A DNA stretch of 64,000 bases from Stenotrophomonas aracearum (lineage in GTDB: Bacteria > Pseudomonadota > Gammaproteobacteria > Xanthomonadales > Xanthomonadaceae): the NCBI RefSeq assembly GCF_031834615.1, contig NZ_CP115543.1, positions 569,001 through 633,000 of the forward strand, written 5' to 3'. Position numbers and translations under genes: made by a program. The notes beneath the pieces were generated by a model. That model did not search any database. It had not been told where the DNA came from and worked only from the letters and a program-made list of their open reading frames with translations. Below, piece by piece: positions 29,518 through 36,988 of the stretch (within the stretch, counting starts at the first letter, position 1; the number at the start of each line of letters is the position of its first letter).

Positions 29518-30255
29518 TCAGCGCACCGACAGCGTCGATACCAGGCGCGGCTTCTCGCGGTACAGCTGCGGGTACATGCGCTGCAGCGCCGCCACCTTGG
29601 GCTGGTCGTTGATGCGGATGTACAGGGATTCCGGGTGCAGGGTGAGGTAGTTCTGGTGGTAGCCCTCAGCCGCCTGGAACGGCTTGCCGCCATCCACCGT
29701 GGTCACCACCGGCGCCGCATACGCGCGTGCCTGCTGCAGCTGCGCGATATACGCCTTGGTGGCATCGCGCTGCGCGGCATCGTCGGCATACACCGCCGAG
29801 CGGTACTGGGTGCCACGGTCCGGGCCCTGGCGGTTGAGCTGGGTGGGGTCGTGCACCACCGAGAAGAACACCTGCATCAGTTGGCCATAGCTCACCTGGC
29901 TGGGGTCGTAGGTGACCTGCACCGCCTCGGCATGACCGGTACCGCCGCCGCTGACCCGCGCATAGTTGGCGTCGGCGCGACTGCCGCCGATGTAGCCGGA
30001 GACCGCGTTGTCCACGCCCTTGATGTGCTGGAAAACGCCCTGCACGCCCCAGAAGCAGCCGCCGGCGAACACTACTTGGGCACGTTTGCCCGGCAGCTTC
30101 AGATCGGCCGCGCCGCTCGGCGCCGGCACCGCCACCACCTTTTCGGCGCCCGCGGCATACGCAGGACGATCCAGGCTCAACACGGCGGTGACAGTAAGTG
30201 TGGCGATCACGGCGGCGATGCCACCGGCCACCAGTTTGTCTACGGAAAGTCGCAT
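29518..30255 (-). CDS. msrA: Peptide-methionine (S)-S-oxide reductase, exported
   Basis: MsrA with an N-terminal export signal or membrane anchor (hydrophobic residues about 8-28, then RPAYAAGAEK), 245 residues. The catalytic cysteine is C67 in GGCFWGVQGVFQ, followed by the VSGYIGG and GHAEAVQVTYDP motifs. ATG 30255 is preferred to an in-frame TTG at 30273. It is the third gene of a minus-strand unit msrB-dipZ-msrA with 14 bases after dipZ, so it should act in the periplasm on oxidised envelope proteins. Confidence 0.92.
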   Translation of the reverse strand: MRLSVDKLVAGGIAAVIATLTVTAVLSLDRPAYAAGAEKVVAVPAPSGAADLKLPGKRAQVVFAGGCFWGVQGVFQHIKGVDNAVSGYIGGSRADANYARVSGGGTGHAEAVQVTYDPSQVSYGQLMQVFFSVVHDPTQLNRQGPDRGTQYRSAVYADDAAQRDATKAYIAQLQQARAYAAPVVTTVDGGKPFQAAEGYHQNYLTLHPESLYIRINDQPKVAALQRMYPQLYREKPRLVSTLSVR

Positions 30256-30269
30256 GGGTCTCTCCCGGT

Positions 30270-32042
30270 TCAACCGAAGGTAAAGGCGTAGGCGTGCACG
30301 CCGGGGTCAAGGAACTCGATCTCGAAAGTGCGTTTGCCGACATCGCCGTCCTGGCGGATCAACTGGTACAGGCGGTGTTCCTTCACCACGCCGCCGCCAT
30401 CGGCATCGACGTCGCCACCGGCGGCCGCCCCCGGCGCCTGGCCATCCACGCGCACCCGGAAGCGCACTGCCTTGCCGTCCTCGCCGGGCGCCAGCACCAG
30501 GTGCAGGTCACGCGCGTGGAAGCGGAATGCGATGCGGCCGCCGGCGCGCTGCAGCTGCGCATCCTCGTCGCCCACCGTCCAGTTCCCGGCCAGCGCCCAC
30601 TGGTTCAGCGCCAGCGACGGCGGCACCACGTAATCAGCGGGCTGGTCGTTGCGCTGCCCACCGGGCGAAGCGAAGTTCTCCGCACGTCCATGGCCCAGGT
30701 AGGTCTCCGGCGATTTCAGGTTACGCATGTCGGCCTGCCGCTCCACGCCTTCGCGCGGGGCTGCGGCCGCCATGGCCATGGCCTGCGCCGGTTCGTCGGG
30801 CAGGGTGGCGCCGTTCTCGCGCAGCAGCTGGCGGATGATCTGCTCGGACTGTTTGTAGTTGCCTTCGCCGAAATGGTGCGCGCGGATCTGGCCCTTGCCG
30901 TCGATGAAGTAGTGCGCCGGCCAGTAGCGGTTGTTGAAACCGCGCCAGATCGCGAAATCGTTGTCGATCGCTACCGGGTAGGTGATCTTCAACTCGTCCA
31001 CCGCGCCCATCACGTTGCGCAGGTTGCGTTCGAAGGCGAACTCCGGCGCGTGCACGCCGATCACCACCAGGCCCTGGTCGCGGTAGCGCTGCTCCCACTC
31101 GCGCACGTAGGGCAGGGCGCGCAGGCAGTTGATGCAGGAATAGGTCCAGAAATCGACCAGCACCACCTTGCCACGCAGACCTTCGGCGCTCAGCGGCGGG
31201 CTGTTGAGCCAGCCGGTGGCACCGGCCAGCGAGGGCAGCGTACCTTCCACCGGCAGCGGTGCATTGGCGTCGGCCGCGCGCATCATCATCGCCGGGCCGG
31301 CCTGCGGGGTCTGGCCGGGCAGGGTGTCGAGCAGGCCCTGCTCCAGCTTCGCGGTGCTGACCGTGGAAAGACGGGTCAACACGCCGGTATCCCAGCCCAT
31401 CGCGATGGCCACCACCGCCAGCAATGCGGCCACACCCAGCCCGCGGCGGATCCACTCACCGGCGCCCAGGCGCTGCTTGAGCGCGGTGAACACCCGCCCA
31501 CCGATCCAGATCGCCAGCGCCAGCGAGGTCGCCGCGCCCAGCGCGTAGGCCAGCAGCAGGCCGCTGGTGCCCACGCTGGCGCCCTGCAGCGCCGCGCCGG
31601 TCAGGATCAGGCCGAGGATGGGCCCGGCGCACGGCGCCCACAGCAGCCCGGTGGCCACGCCGATCAGTAGGGAGGTGCCCACCCCGCCACGACCGGCGTC
31701 GCTGGCCTTGTCGGCCGAAGCGCTCAGGCGCGCGCCCAGCCGCTGGAACGGGGAGAGCATGCGGTCGGCCAGGGTGGGCCACAGCAGCGCCAGCGCGAAC
31801 AGCGCCATCACCACCAGCGCGATCCAGCGCCCCACCTGGTTGGCCTGCGCCACCCACTGGCTGCCCACCGCCGCCAGGCTGGCCACCACCGCGAACATCA
31901 GCGCCATGCCGACCAGCAGCGGCAACCCGCTGCGCAGGAACGGCCGGTCCGAGCGCGCGAACACGAACGGCAGCACCGGCAGGATGCACGGGCTGAGGAT
32001 GGTCAATACGCCGCCAAGATAGGCCAGTACAAGCAGGATCAT
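30270..32042 (-). CDS. dipZ: DipZ-type thiol-disulfide reductant transporter
   Basis: A 590-residue inner-membrane protein with three parts. Residues 1-220 form a CcdA/DsbD-type membrane domain carrying the two redox cysteines (C19 in SPCILPVLPF, C138 in LLWAPCAGP). Residues about 265-405 form a periplasmic thioredoxin domain with CINC at C303/C306 (WTYSCINCLRALPYV). The last 150 residues are a beta-rich domain as in mycobacterial DipZ. By family knowledge it moves electrons from cytosolic thioredoxin to periplasmic partners; the flanking exported msrB and msrA are the likely clients. Confidence 0.9.
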   Translation of the reverse strand: MILLVLAYLGGVLTILSPCILPVLPFVFARSDRPFLRSGLPLLVGMALMFAVVASLAAVGSQWVAQANQVGRWIALVVMALFALALLWPTLADRMLSPFQRLGARLSASADKASDAGRGGVGTSLLIGVATGLLWAPCAGPILGLILTGAALQGASVGTSGLLLAYALGAATSLALAIWIGGRVFTALKQRLGAGEWIRRGLGVAALLAVVAIAMGWDTGVLTRLSTVSTAKLEQGLLDTLPGQTPQAGPAMMMRAADANAPLPVEGTLPSLAGATGWLNSPPLSAEGLRGKVVLVDFWTYSCINCLRALPYVREWEQRYRDQGLVVIGVHAPEFAFERNLRNVMGAVDELKITYPVAIDNDFAIWRGFNNRYWPAHYFIDGKGQIRAHHFGEGNYKQSEQIIRQLLRENGATLPDEPAQAMAMAAAAPREGVERQADMRNLKSPETYLGHGRAENFASPGGQRNDQPADYVVPPSLALNQWALAGNWTVGDEDAQLQRAGGRIAFRFHARDLHLVLAPGEDGKAVRFRVRVDGQAPGAAAGGDVDADGGGVVKEHRLYQLIRQDGDVGKRTFEIEFLDPGVHAYAFTFG

Positions 32043-32078
32043 CAGTGAGTCCCTGTAAACGGATGGATCGCGGATTCG

Positions 32079-32618
32079 TTACGTGCGGTTCGGTATCCGC
32101 ACGCGTGTCTCGTCGTCAGCGGCGACGAAGTTCATCGCCACGCCGTTCATGCAGTAGCGCAGGCCGGTCGGGCGCGGGCCGTCGTCGAATACATGGCCCA
32201 GGTGCCCACCACAGCGCCGGCAGTGCGCCTCCACCCGGACCATGCCCAGCGTGGTGTCGCGGTCCTCGGCCACCGCGTTGTGCAGCGGCGCCCAGAAGCT
32301 CGGCCAGCCGGTGCCGCTGTCGAACTTGGTGGAGGAGGAGAACAGCGCCAGCCCGCATCCGGCACAGGCGAACGTACCGCGCCGGTGTTCCTTGTTGAGC
32401 GGGCTGCTGAAGGGGCGCTCGGTGCTCTGCCGGCGCAGCACCGAATACTGCGCAGGCGTGAGCTGCTCGCGCCATTGCGCGTCGGTGCGCATCACTTCAA
32501 AGCGGCGCGAGGCCACCGGAGCGGCCGGGGCGCTGGCGCTGCAGGCGGTGAGCCCGAACAGCCCGGCGGCGGCGCCCAGGGCGCCCATGCCAAGCACTCT
32601 GCGACGGGTGAACTGCAT
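32079..32618 (-). CDS. msrB: Peptide-methionine (R)-S-oxide reductase, exported (Tat/lipoprotein signal)
   Basis: A 179-residue MsrB with a twin-arginine start (MQFTRRRVLGMGALG) and an LTAC lipobox around C26, so it is probably a Tat-exported lipoprotein. The MsrB domain has zinc pairs CAGC and [19 protein letters not shown] and the catalytic cysteine in LRYCMNGVAMNF. It is the first gene of the msrB-dipZ-msrA unit, with 36 bases before dipZ. Divergent from a two-component system. Confidence 0.9.
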   Translation of the reverse strand: MQFTRRRVLGMGALGAAAGLFGLTACSASAPAAPVASRRFEVMRTDAQWREQLTPAQYSVLRRQSTERPFSSPLNKEHRRGTFACAGCGLALFSSSTKFDSGTGWPSFWAPLHNAVAEDRDTTLGMVRVEAHCRRCGGHLGHVFDDGPRPTGLRYCMNGVAMNFVAADDETRVRIPNRT

Positions 32619-32765
32619 GGCCGATCTCCAGCTCTGGATACGATGGGGCCATGCTGCGCCCCGGCCGATCAACGAATCCTCACGCATGGTTAAATTTTCC
32701 GTGACACATTCAGGTCCGGATCCGACCACAATGCGGCTACCTTCCCGCCACTCCCCCGCGTGCCG

Positions 32766-33488
32766 ATGAGCAGTGCAAAACAGGTCCTGATCGTCGAGGA
32801 CGATGTCCACATCGCCAACCTGCTGCGCATGCACCTGCGCGACGAGGGCTATGAGGTCACCCACGCCGCCACCGGCGACGAGGGCCTGGCCCTGCTCGAA
32901 GCGCAGCCGTGGAGCGCGCTGGTGCTGGACCTGATGCTGCCCGGCGTGGACGGGCTGGAGATCTGCCGGCGCGCACGCGGCATGGCCCGCTACACCCCGA
33001 TCATCATCACCAGCGCCCGCGCCAGCGAAGTGCACCGCATCCTCGGCCTGGAGCTGGGCGCGGACGACTACCTGGCCAAGCCGTTCTCGATGCTGGAACT
33101 GGTGGCGCGGGTGAAGGCGCTGCTGCGCCGGGTCGAGGCGATGGCGCAGAACGCGCGCATCGACGCCGGTGAACTGGCGGTGGCCGGGCTGCGCATCGAC
33201 CCGGTTGCGCGCACCGCGCAGGTCGAAGGCCGCGCGCTGGAGCTGACCCCGCGCGAATTCGACCTGCTGTACTTCTTCGCCCGCCATCCCGGCCAGGTGT
33301 TTTCGCGCATGGACCTGCTCAACCAGGTCTGGGGCTACCAGCACGACGGCTACGAGCACACCGTCAACACCCACATCAACCGGCTGCGCAACAAGATCGA
33401 ACGCGACCCGGCCTCGCCGCAGCGCATCCAGACGGTATGGGGTCGCGGCTACAAGCTGGTCGACGGCAGCGAGGCGGCGTCGGCATGA
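32766..33488 (+). CDS. OmpR-family response regulator
   Basis: A 240-residue DNA-binding response regulator. The receiver has the acidic pair in IVEDDVHIA, phosphoacceptor D55 (LVLDLMLPGVDGLE) and the lysine in YLAKPFS. The winged-helix output ends with TVNTHINRLRNKIERDP and TVWGRGYKLV. GTG 32760 is an alternative start two codons upstream. Its ATGA overlap with the next gene pairs it with that kinase. Divergence from the msr operon makes that operon a possible target (inference). Confidence 0.92.
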   Translation: MSSAKQVLIVEDDVHIANLLRMHLRDEGYEVTHAATGDEGLALLEAQPWSALVLDLMLPGVDGLEICRRARGMARYTPIIITSARASEVHRILGLELGADDYLAKPFSMLELVARVKALLRRVEAMAQNARIDAGELAVAGLRIDPVARTAQVEGRALELTPREFDLLYFFARHPGQVFSRMDLLNQVWGYQHDGYEHTVNTHINRLRNKIERDPASPQRIQTVWGRGYKLVDGSEAASA

Positions 33489-34954
33489 TCCGCCTGAGTC
33501 TTTCCCAGCGCCTGTCGGTGGCGTTCTTCGCGCTGCTGCTGGTGTGCTGCGGTGCGCTGATGGCGATCCAGATGCGCAGCACCCGCGTGCATGAGCAGGA
33601 AACCGTGCAGCGGCTTTCGCGCGGGCTGGCCGAACACATCGCACGCAGCGGCGAACTGATGGACGGCGGCGGCATGCGCAGCGGCGAAGTGCGCGCGCTG
33701 TTCGGCAAGCTGATGGCGGTGAACCCCAGCGTGGAGGTGTACCTGCTGGACGACCAGGGCCGCATCCTCGGCCACGACGCGCCCAGCGGCCACCTCAAGC
33801 GCGACCGCGTGGACCTGGCGCCGGTGCAGGCGCTGCTGCGCGACGAGCCGCTCCCCATCCTCGGCGACGACCCACGCAGTGAGACCGGCCGCAAGGTGTT
33901 CAACGCCGCACCGCTGTTCGTGCAGGGGCGCCAGGCCGGTTACATCTACGTGGTGCTGGTCGGCGAGCAGCGCGAGGCGCTGGCGGCCAACATCGCGGCC
34001 AACGCGAGCCTGCGCACCACGCTGTGGTCGCTGGCGATCGTGGCGGTGATCGGGCTGCTGGCCGGCGCGGTGGCGTTCCGATGGGTGACCCGCCCGCTGC
34101 GGCTGCTGACCCGGCGCGTGCAGTCCTTCGACGTGGACGCGGCAGCGCCGGCACAGCCGGTACCGCCCACGCCGCTGCGCGCCGGTGAGCGCGACGAGCT
34201 GGCGATCCTGCAGCACAGCTTCGGGCACATGGGCCAGCGGCTCAACGACCAGTGGCAGCAGCTGCGCCAGCAGGACCTGCAGCGGCGCGAGCTGGTCGCC
34301 AACATCTCGCACGACCTGCGCACGCCGCTGTCGTCGCTGCACGGTTACCTGGAAACGCTGGCGTTGAAGGACGCCACGCTTAGCGCCGAGGAACGGCAAC
34401 GGTACCTGGCCATCGCCCTGTCGCAGAGCCACAAGGTCGGCCGCCTGGCGCAGGCGCTGTTCGAGCTGGCGCGGCTGGAGCACGGCGGGGTGGTGCTGGA
34501 CCGCCAGGCGTTCTCGCTGCCGGATCTGGTCCAGGACGTGTTCCAGAAGTTCGAGCTGGCCGCACAGGCCCGGCGGCAGGCGTTGGTGGCGGAGATCCCA
34601 CCCGGGCTGCCGGCGGTGGACGCCGACCTGGGCCTGATCGAACGGGTACTCACCAACCTGCTCGACAACGCGATCCGGCATACCCCGGAAGGCGGGCGCA
34701 TTACGGTCACGCTGCAGGCGGTGCAGGGCGAGGTCCAGGTCAGCGTGGCCGACACCGGCCCGGGCATTCCGGCGGCGCGTCGCGACGACCTGTTCCACAC
34801 CCCGCCGGCACTGGGCAGTGACCGCCCGGACAGCGGCGGGCTGGGGTTGCTGATCGTGCACCGCATTCTGCAGCTGCACGGCCGCGAGATCCGGTTGATG
34901 GAGAGCAGGGAAGGCGCGTTGTTCGTGTTCACGCTGCCTGCTGCCGCCCGTTGA
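33485..34954 (+). CDS. Membrane sensor histidine kinase
   Basis: A 489-residue two-TM sensor kinase. TM1 is near 10-28, a periplasmic domain of about 150 residues follows, and TM2 is near 180-202 with a HAMP linker. HisKA has phosphoacceptor H276 (ANISHDLRTPLSSLHGYLE). The ATPase domain shows NLLDNAIRHTPEGG, VADTGPGIP and GGLGLLIVHRIL. It begins within the response-regulator stop codon (ATGA), giving one two-component operon; the stimulus is unknown. Confidence 0.92.
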   Translation: MIRLSLSQRLSVAFFALLLVCCGALMAIQMRSTRVHEQETVQRLSRGLAEHIARSGELMDGGGMRSGEVRALFGKLMAVNPSVEVYLLDDQGRILGHDAPSGHLKRDRVDLAPVQALLRDEPLPILGDDPRSETGRKVFNAAPLFVQGRQAGYIYVVLVGEQREALAANIAANASLRTTLWSLAIVAVIGLLAGAVAFRWVTRPLRLLTRRVQSFDVDAAAPAQPVPPTPLRAGERDELAILQHSFGHMGQRLNDQWQQLRQQDLQRRELVANISHDLRTPLSSLHGYLETLALKDATLSAEERQRYLAIALSQSHKVGRLAQALFELARLEHGGVVLDRQAFSLPDLVQDVFQKFELAAQARRQALVAEIPPGLPAVDADLGLIERVLTNLLDNAIRHTPEGGRITVTLQAVQGEVQVSVADTGPGIPAARRDDLFHTPPALGSDRPDSGGLGLLIVHRILQLHGREIRLMESREGALFVFTLPAAAR

Positions 34955-34996
34955 TCGATTGACCACGGGATTCCGGCGGGCGCGCTGCGGCCTCTG

Positions 34997-35066
34997 GTAG
35001 TGCCGGCCGCCGGCCGGCTCCTCGTGCTGCCGGATTCATGCAGAGCCGGCCAGCGGCCGGCACTAC
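34997..35066. repeat. SMAG repeat pair (CCGGCC stem)
   Basis: GTAGTGCCGGCCGCCGGCC at the left, and its inverted partner ending GCCGGCACTAC at the right, about 70 bases in total. It sits between the kinase gene and the hydrolase gene. Confidence 0.9.
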
Positions 35067-35104
35067 GTCGCGCGTGGCAAGATGCCCGTACACCCGGAGG
35101 CCCT

Positions 35105-36208
35105 ATGCGCTTGCTCATCTGCCTGACCATCGCGTTGTCCATCACCCCATCCGCCTTCGCCCAATCCTGCCCTGACACCGCCGCCCTGGAACCCGCACGC
35201 GCGGTGGTGCGCGACCTGCAGCGGATCACCACGCCCAACGGCATCCAGGAGCACTACGCCACCCCGATCGGCGGGCTGCGCCAGTGGCTGACCATCCGCG
35301 GCGACGACCGCGCCAACCCGGTGCTGCTGTTCGTGCACGGCGGCCCGGCAAGCCCGTCAACGCCCAGCATGTGGCAGTTCCAGCGGCCGTTGGAGGAGTA
35401 CTTCACGGTGGTCGACTGGGACCAGCGCGGTGCGGGCAAGACCTATGCCGAAGCGCCGCCGGAGCAGGTCGCACCGACCCTGACCATCGAGCGCTACGTC
35501 GACGACGCCATCGAAGTGGCCGAACACCTGCGCGCCCACCTCGGCCAGCGCAAGGTGATCCTGATGGCGCACAGCTGGGGGACCATCGTCGCAATGCAGG
35601 CGGCCATGAAGCGGCCGGACCTGTTCCATGCCTACGTGGGCATCGGCCAGATCATCAACCAGGTCGAGAACGAGAAGATCAGCTTCGACTACGGACTGGC
35701 ACAGGCAAAGGCGCACGGGAACAGCAAGGCAGTGGCCGAGCTGGAAGCCATTGCACCGTACCCGGGCAATACCCCGATCACGCGCGAGCGCATCATCACC
35801 GCACGTACCTGGCCGCAGTACTACGGCGGGCTCACCGCGTACCGGGATGATTCGAAGTATTTCTTCGGTGCCGCGAAGCTCTCGCCCGAGTACTCCGACG
35901 CCGATCGCTGCAACATCGACAAGGGCAGCGTGCTGTCACTGGGACCGCTGCTGCCGCAGATGCTGAAGGTGGACTTCAACCCGATCACCCGCTTCCCGAT
36001 CCCGGTAGTGATGTTCATGGGCCGCCACGATTACACCACCCCGTCCGCGCCCACCGACCGCTGGTTGAAGAACGTGCGGGCCCCCTTCAAGCAGGGCGTG
36101 TGGTTCGAACATTCGGCGCACATGATGCCGTGGGAAGAGCCGGGCAAAACCTTGATGACATTGGTGCAGGTGGTGCGACCGCTGGCGTTGGACGCATCGC
36201 CCCGTTGA
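35105..36208 (+). CDS. Secreted alpha/beta hydrolase, proline-iminopeptidase-like
   Basis: A 367-residue exported hydrolase: signal peptide MRLLICLTIALSITPSAFAQ, then the S33-type oxyanion motif FVHGGPASPS and WDQRGAGKT, the nucleophile S157 in MAHSWGTIVAMQ, an acid in MGRHDYTTP and the His in FEHSAHMMPWEEP. Proline iminopeptidase-like activity is a family guess; a different esterase or peptidase substrate is possible. ATG 35105 follows GGAGG. A GTAG repeat and an oppositely directed sRNA terminator follow. Confidence 0.87.
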   Translation: MRLLICLTIALSITPSAFAQSCPDTAALEPARAVVRDLQRITTPNGIQEHYATPIGGLRQWLTIRGDDRANPVLLFVHGGPASPSTPSMWQFQRPLEEYFTVVDWDQRGAGKTYAEAPPEQVAPTLTIERYVDDAIEVAEHLRAHLGQRKVILMAHSWGTIVAMQAAMKRPDLFHAYVGIGQIINQVENEKISFDYGLAQAKAHGNSKAVAELEAIAPYPGNTPITRERIITARTWPQYYGGLTAYRDDSKYFFGAAKLSPEYSDADRCNIDKGSVLSLGPLLPQMLKVDFNPITRFPIPVVMFMGRHDYTTPSAPTDRWLKNVRAPFKQGVWFEHSAHMMPWEEPGKTLMTLVQVVRPLALDASPR

Positions 36209-36218
36209 TGCCAGGCGG

Positions 36219-36243
36219 GTAGGGTCGGTTCCCAAACGACCGC
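36219..36243. repeat. Single GTAG repeat, GGTCG-stem type
   Basis: GTAGGGTCGGTTCCC followed by AAACGACCGC, one unit of the same family as the pair at 5716-5859. It lies just after the hydrolase stop. A related GGTAAGGCATGACCCC follows at about 36264. Confidence 0.75.
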
Positions 36244-36305
36244 ACGGAACCCTTCCACGTTCGGTAAGGCATGACCCCGGAACAGGGATCGCTTTTCGCG
36301 CGGAC

Positions 36306-36420
36306 AAAAAAAAGACCCGACAGAGGGAGGGTTCTGTCGGGTCCTGGATTGCGTGGGGGGAGGGACCCACGCAAATTCTGTTTGATGCAATGCAGCATAC
36401 GCCGATCTTGGTGCATTGCA
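36306..36420 (-). ncRNA. Small RNA with two C-rich loops, sX13-like candidate
   Basis: Reading the minus strand there are three hairpins. The first pairs TGCAATGCA with TGCATTGCA. The second pairs TTGCGTGGG with CCCACGCAA around the loop TCCCTCCC. The third pairs GACCCGACAGA with TCTGTCGGGTC around ACCCTCCC and runs into eight Ts, an excellent terminator. A promoter (TTGGAA, 17 bases, ATTAGT at 36424-36452) predicts a 5' end near 36417-36420, so the RNA is about 115 nt. The length, position-independent hairpins and exposed CCCTCCC loops recall the xanthomonad sRNA sX13, which pairs with G-rich mRNA sites; the identity is from memory and needs alignment. Confidence 0.75.
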
Positions 36421-36423
36421 ACA

Positions 36424-36452
36424 ACTAATTTCTGAACCGGCCGGTGTTCCAA
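36424..36452 (-). promoter_or_regulatory. Candidate sigma-70 promoter for the sRNA
   Basis: On the minus strand, TTGGAA (36447-36452) and ATTAGT (36424-36429) are separated by 17 bases, placing transcription start about 7 bases on, at the first hairpin of the sRNA. It lies between queD and the RNA, so the RNA has its own promoter. Confidence 0.55.
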
Positions 36453-36482
36453 CTAATCCGTTCAGGAACAAAGGGTTGGCAC

Positions 36483-36836
36483 TCAGCCGCGGTAGCGGCA
36501 CCCCGAGGTGCAGGTCTCATGCACGGTCACCTCGCTCAGCGCCGGCAGACTCGGCTTGAGCTCGTTCCAGATCCACCGCGCCAGCACTTCGCTGGTCGGG
36601 TTCTCCAGGCCGGGGATGTCGTTGAGGTAGTGGTGGTCCAGGCGGTCGTAGATCGGCTTGAAGGCCGCTTTGACGTCGCCGAAATCCATGATCCAGCCGG
36701 TGTGTTCGCCCGGTTCGCCTTCGACCTTCAGTTCCACCCGGAACGAATGGCCGTGCAGGCGCGCGCACTTGTGGCCCGGCGGCACGTTGGGCAGGCGGTG
36801 GGCCGCTTCGAGGGTAAAGACTTTGAAGATTTCCAT
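36483..36836 (-). CDS. queD: 6-carboxytetrahydropterin synthase
   Basis: QueD, converting dihydroneopterin triphosphate to 6-carboxy-tetrahydropterin, an early step of queuosine (7-deazaguanine) synthesis. It has 117 residues. Zinc ligands H13, H28 and H30 and the catalytic C24 are all present ([19 protein letters not shown]). The C-terminal acid [10 protein letters not shown] region is typical. It is divergent from the TonB receptor at 36989; the sRNA candidate lies immediately downstream. Confidence 0.94.
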   Translation of the reverse strand: MEIFKVFTLEAAHRLPNVPPGHKCARLHGHSFRVELKVEGEPGEHTGWIMDFGDVKAAFKPIYDRLDHHYLNDIPGLENPTSEVLARWIWNELKPSLPALSEVTVHETCTSGCRYRG

Positions 36837-36872
36837 GCCGCCATTGTACGGCCATCCAACAAAAACATATCC

Positions 36873-36923
36873 ATCCGGATGAAGAGATGTTACTTTTCGT
36901 TATATCCGCATGAAGCGATGTTA
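36873..36923. promoter_or_regulatory. Two direct 20-base repeats upstream of a TonB receptor
   Basis: Copies at 36873-36892 and 36904-36923 share 18 of 20 bases (ATCCG-ATGAAG-GATGTTA with one variable base at each gap) and are spaced 31 bases, about three helical turns. Each has partial inward symmetry (CGC ATGAA GCG in the second copy). They lie between divergent queD and the receptor, suggesting cooperative operator sites. The regulator is not identified. Confidence 0.55.
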
Positions 36924-36988
36924 TTGGCCCGTTAAGCCCTTGGCATGGACTACTGCGGAACTACTCGCTCACTACCCCCAACGAGTTC

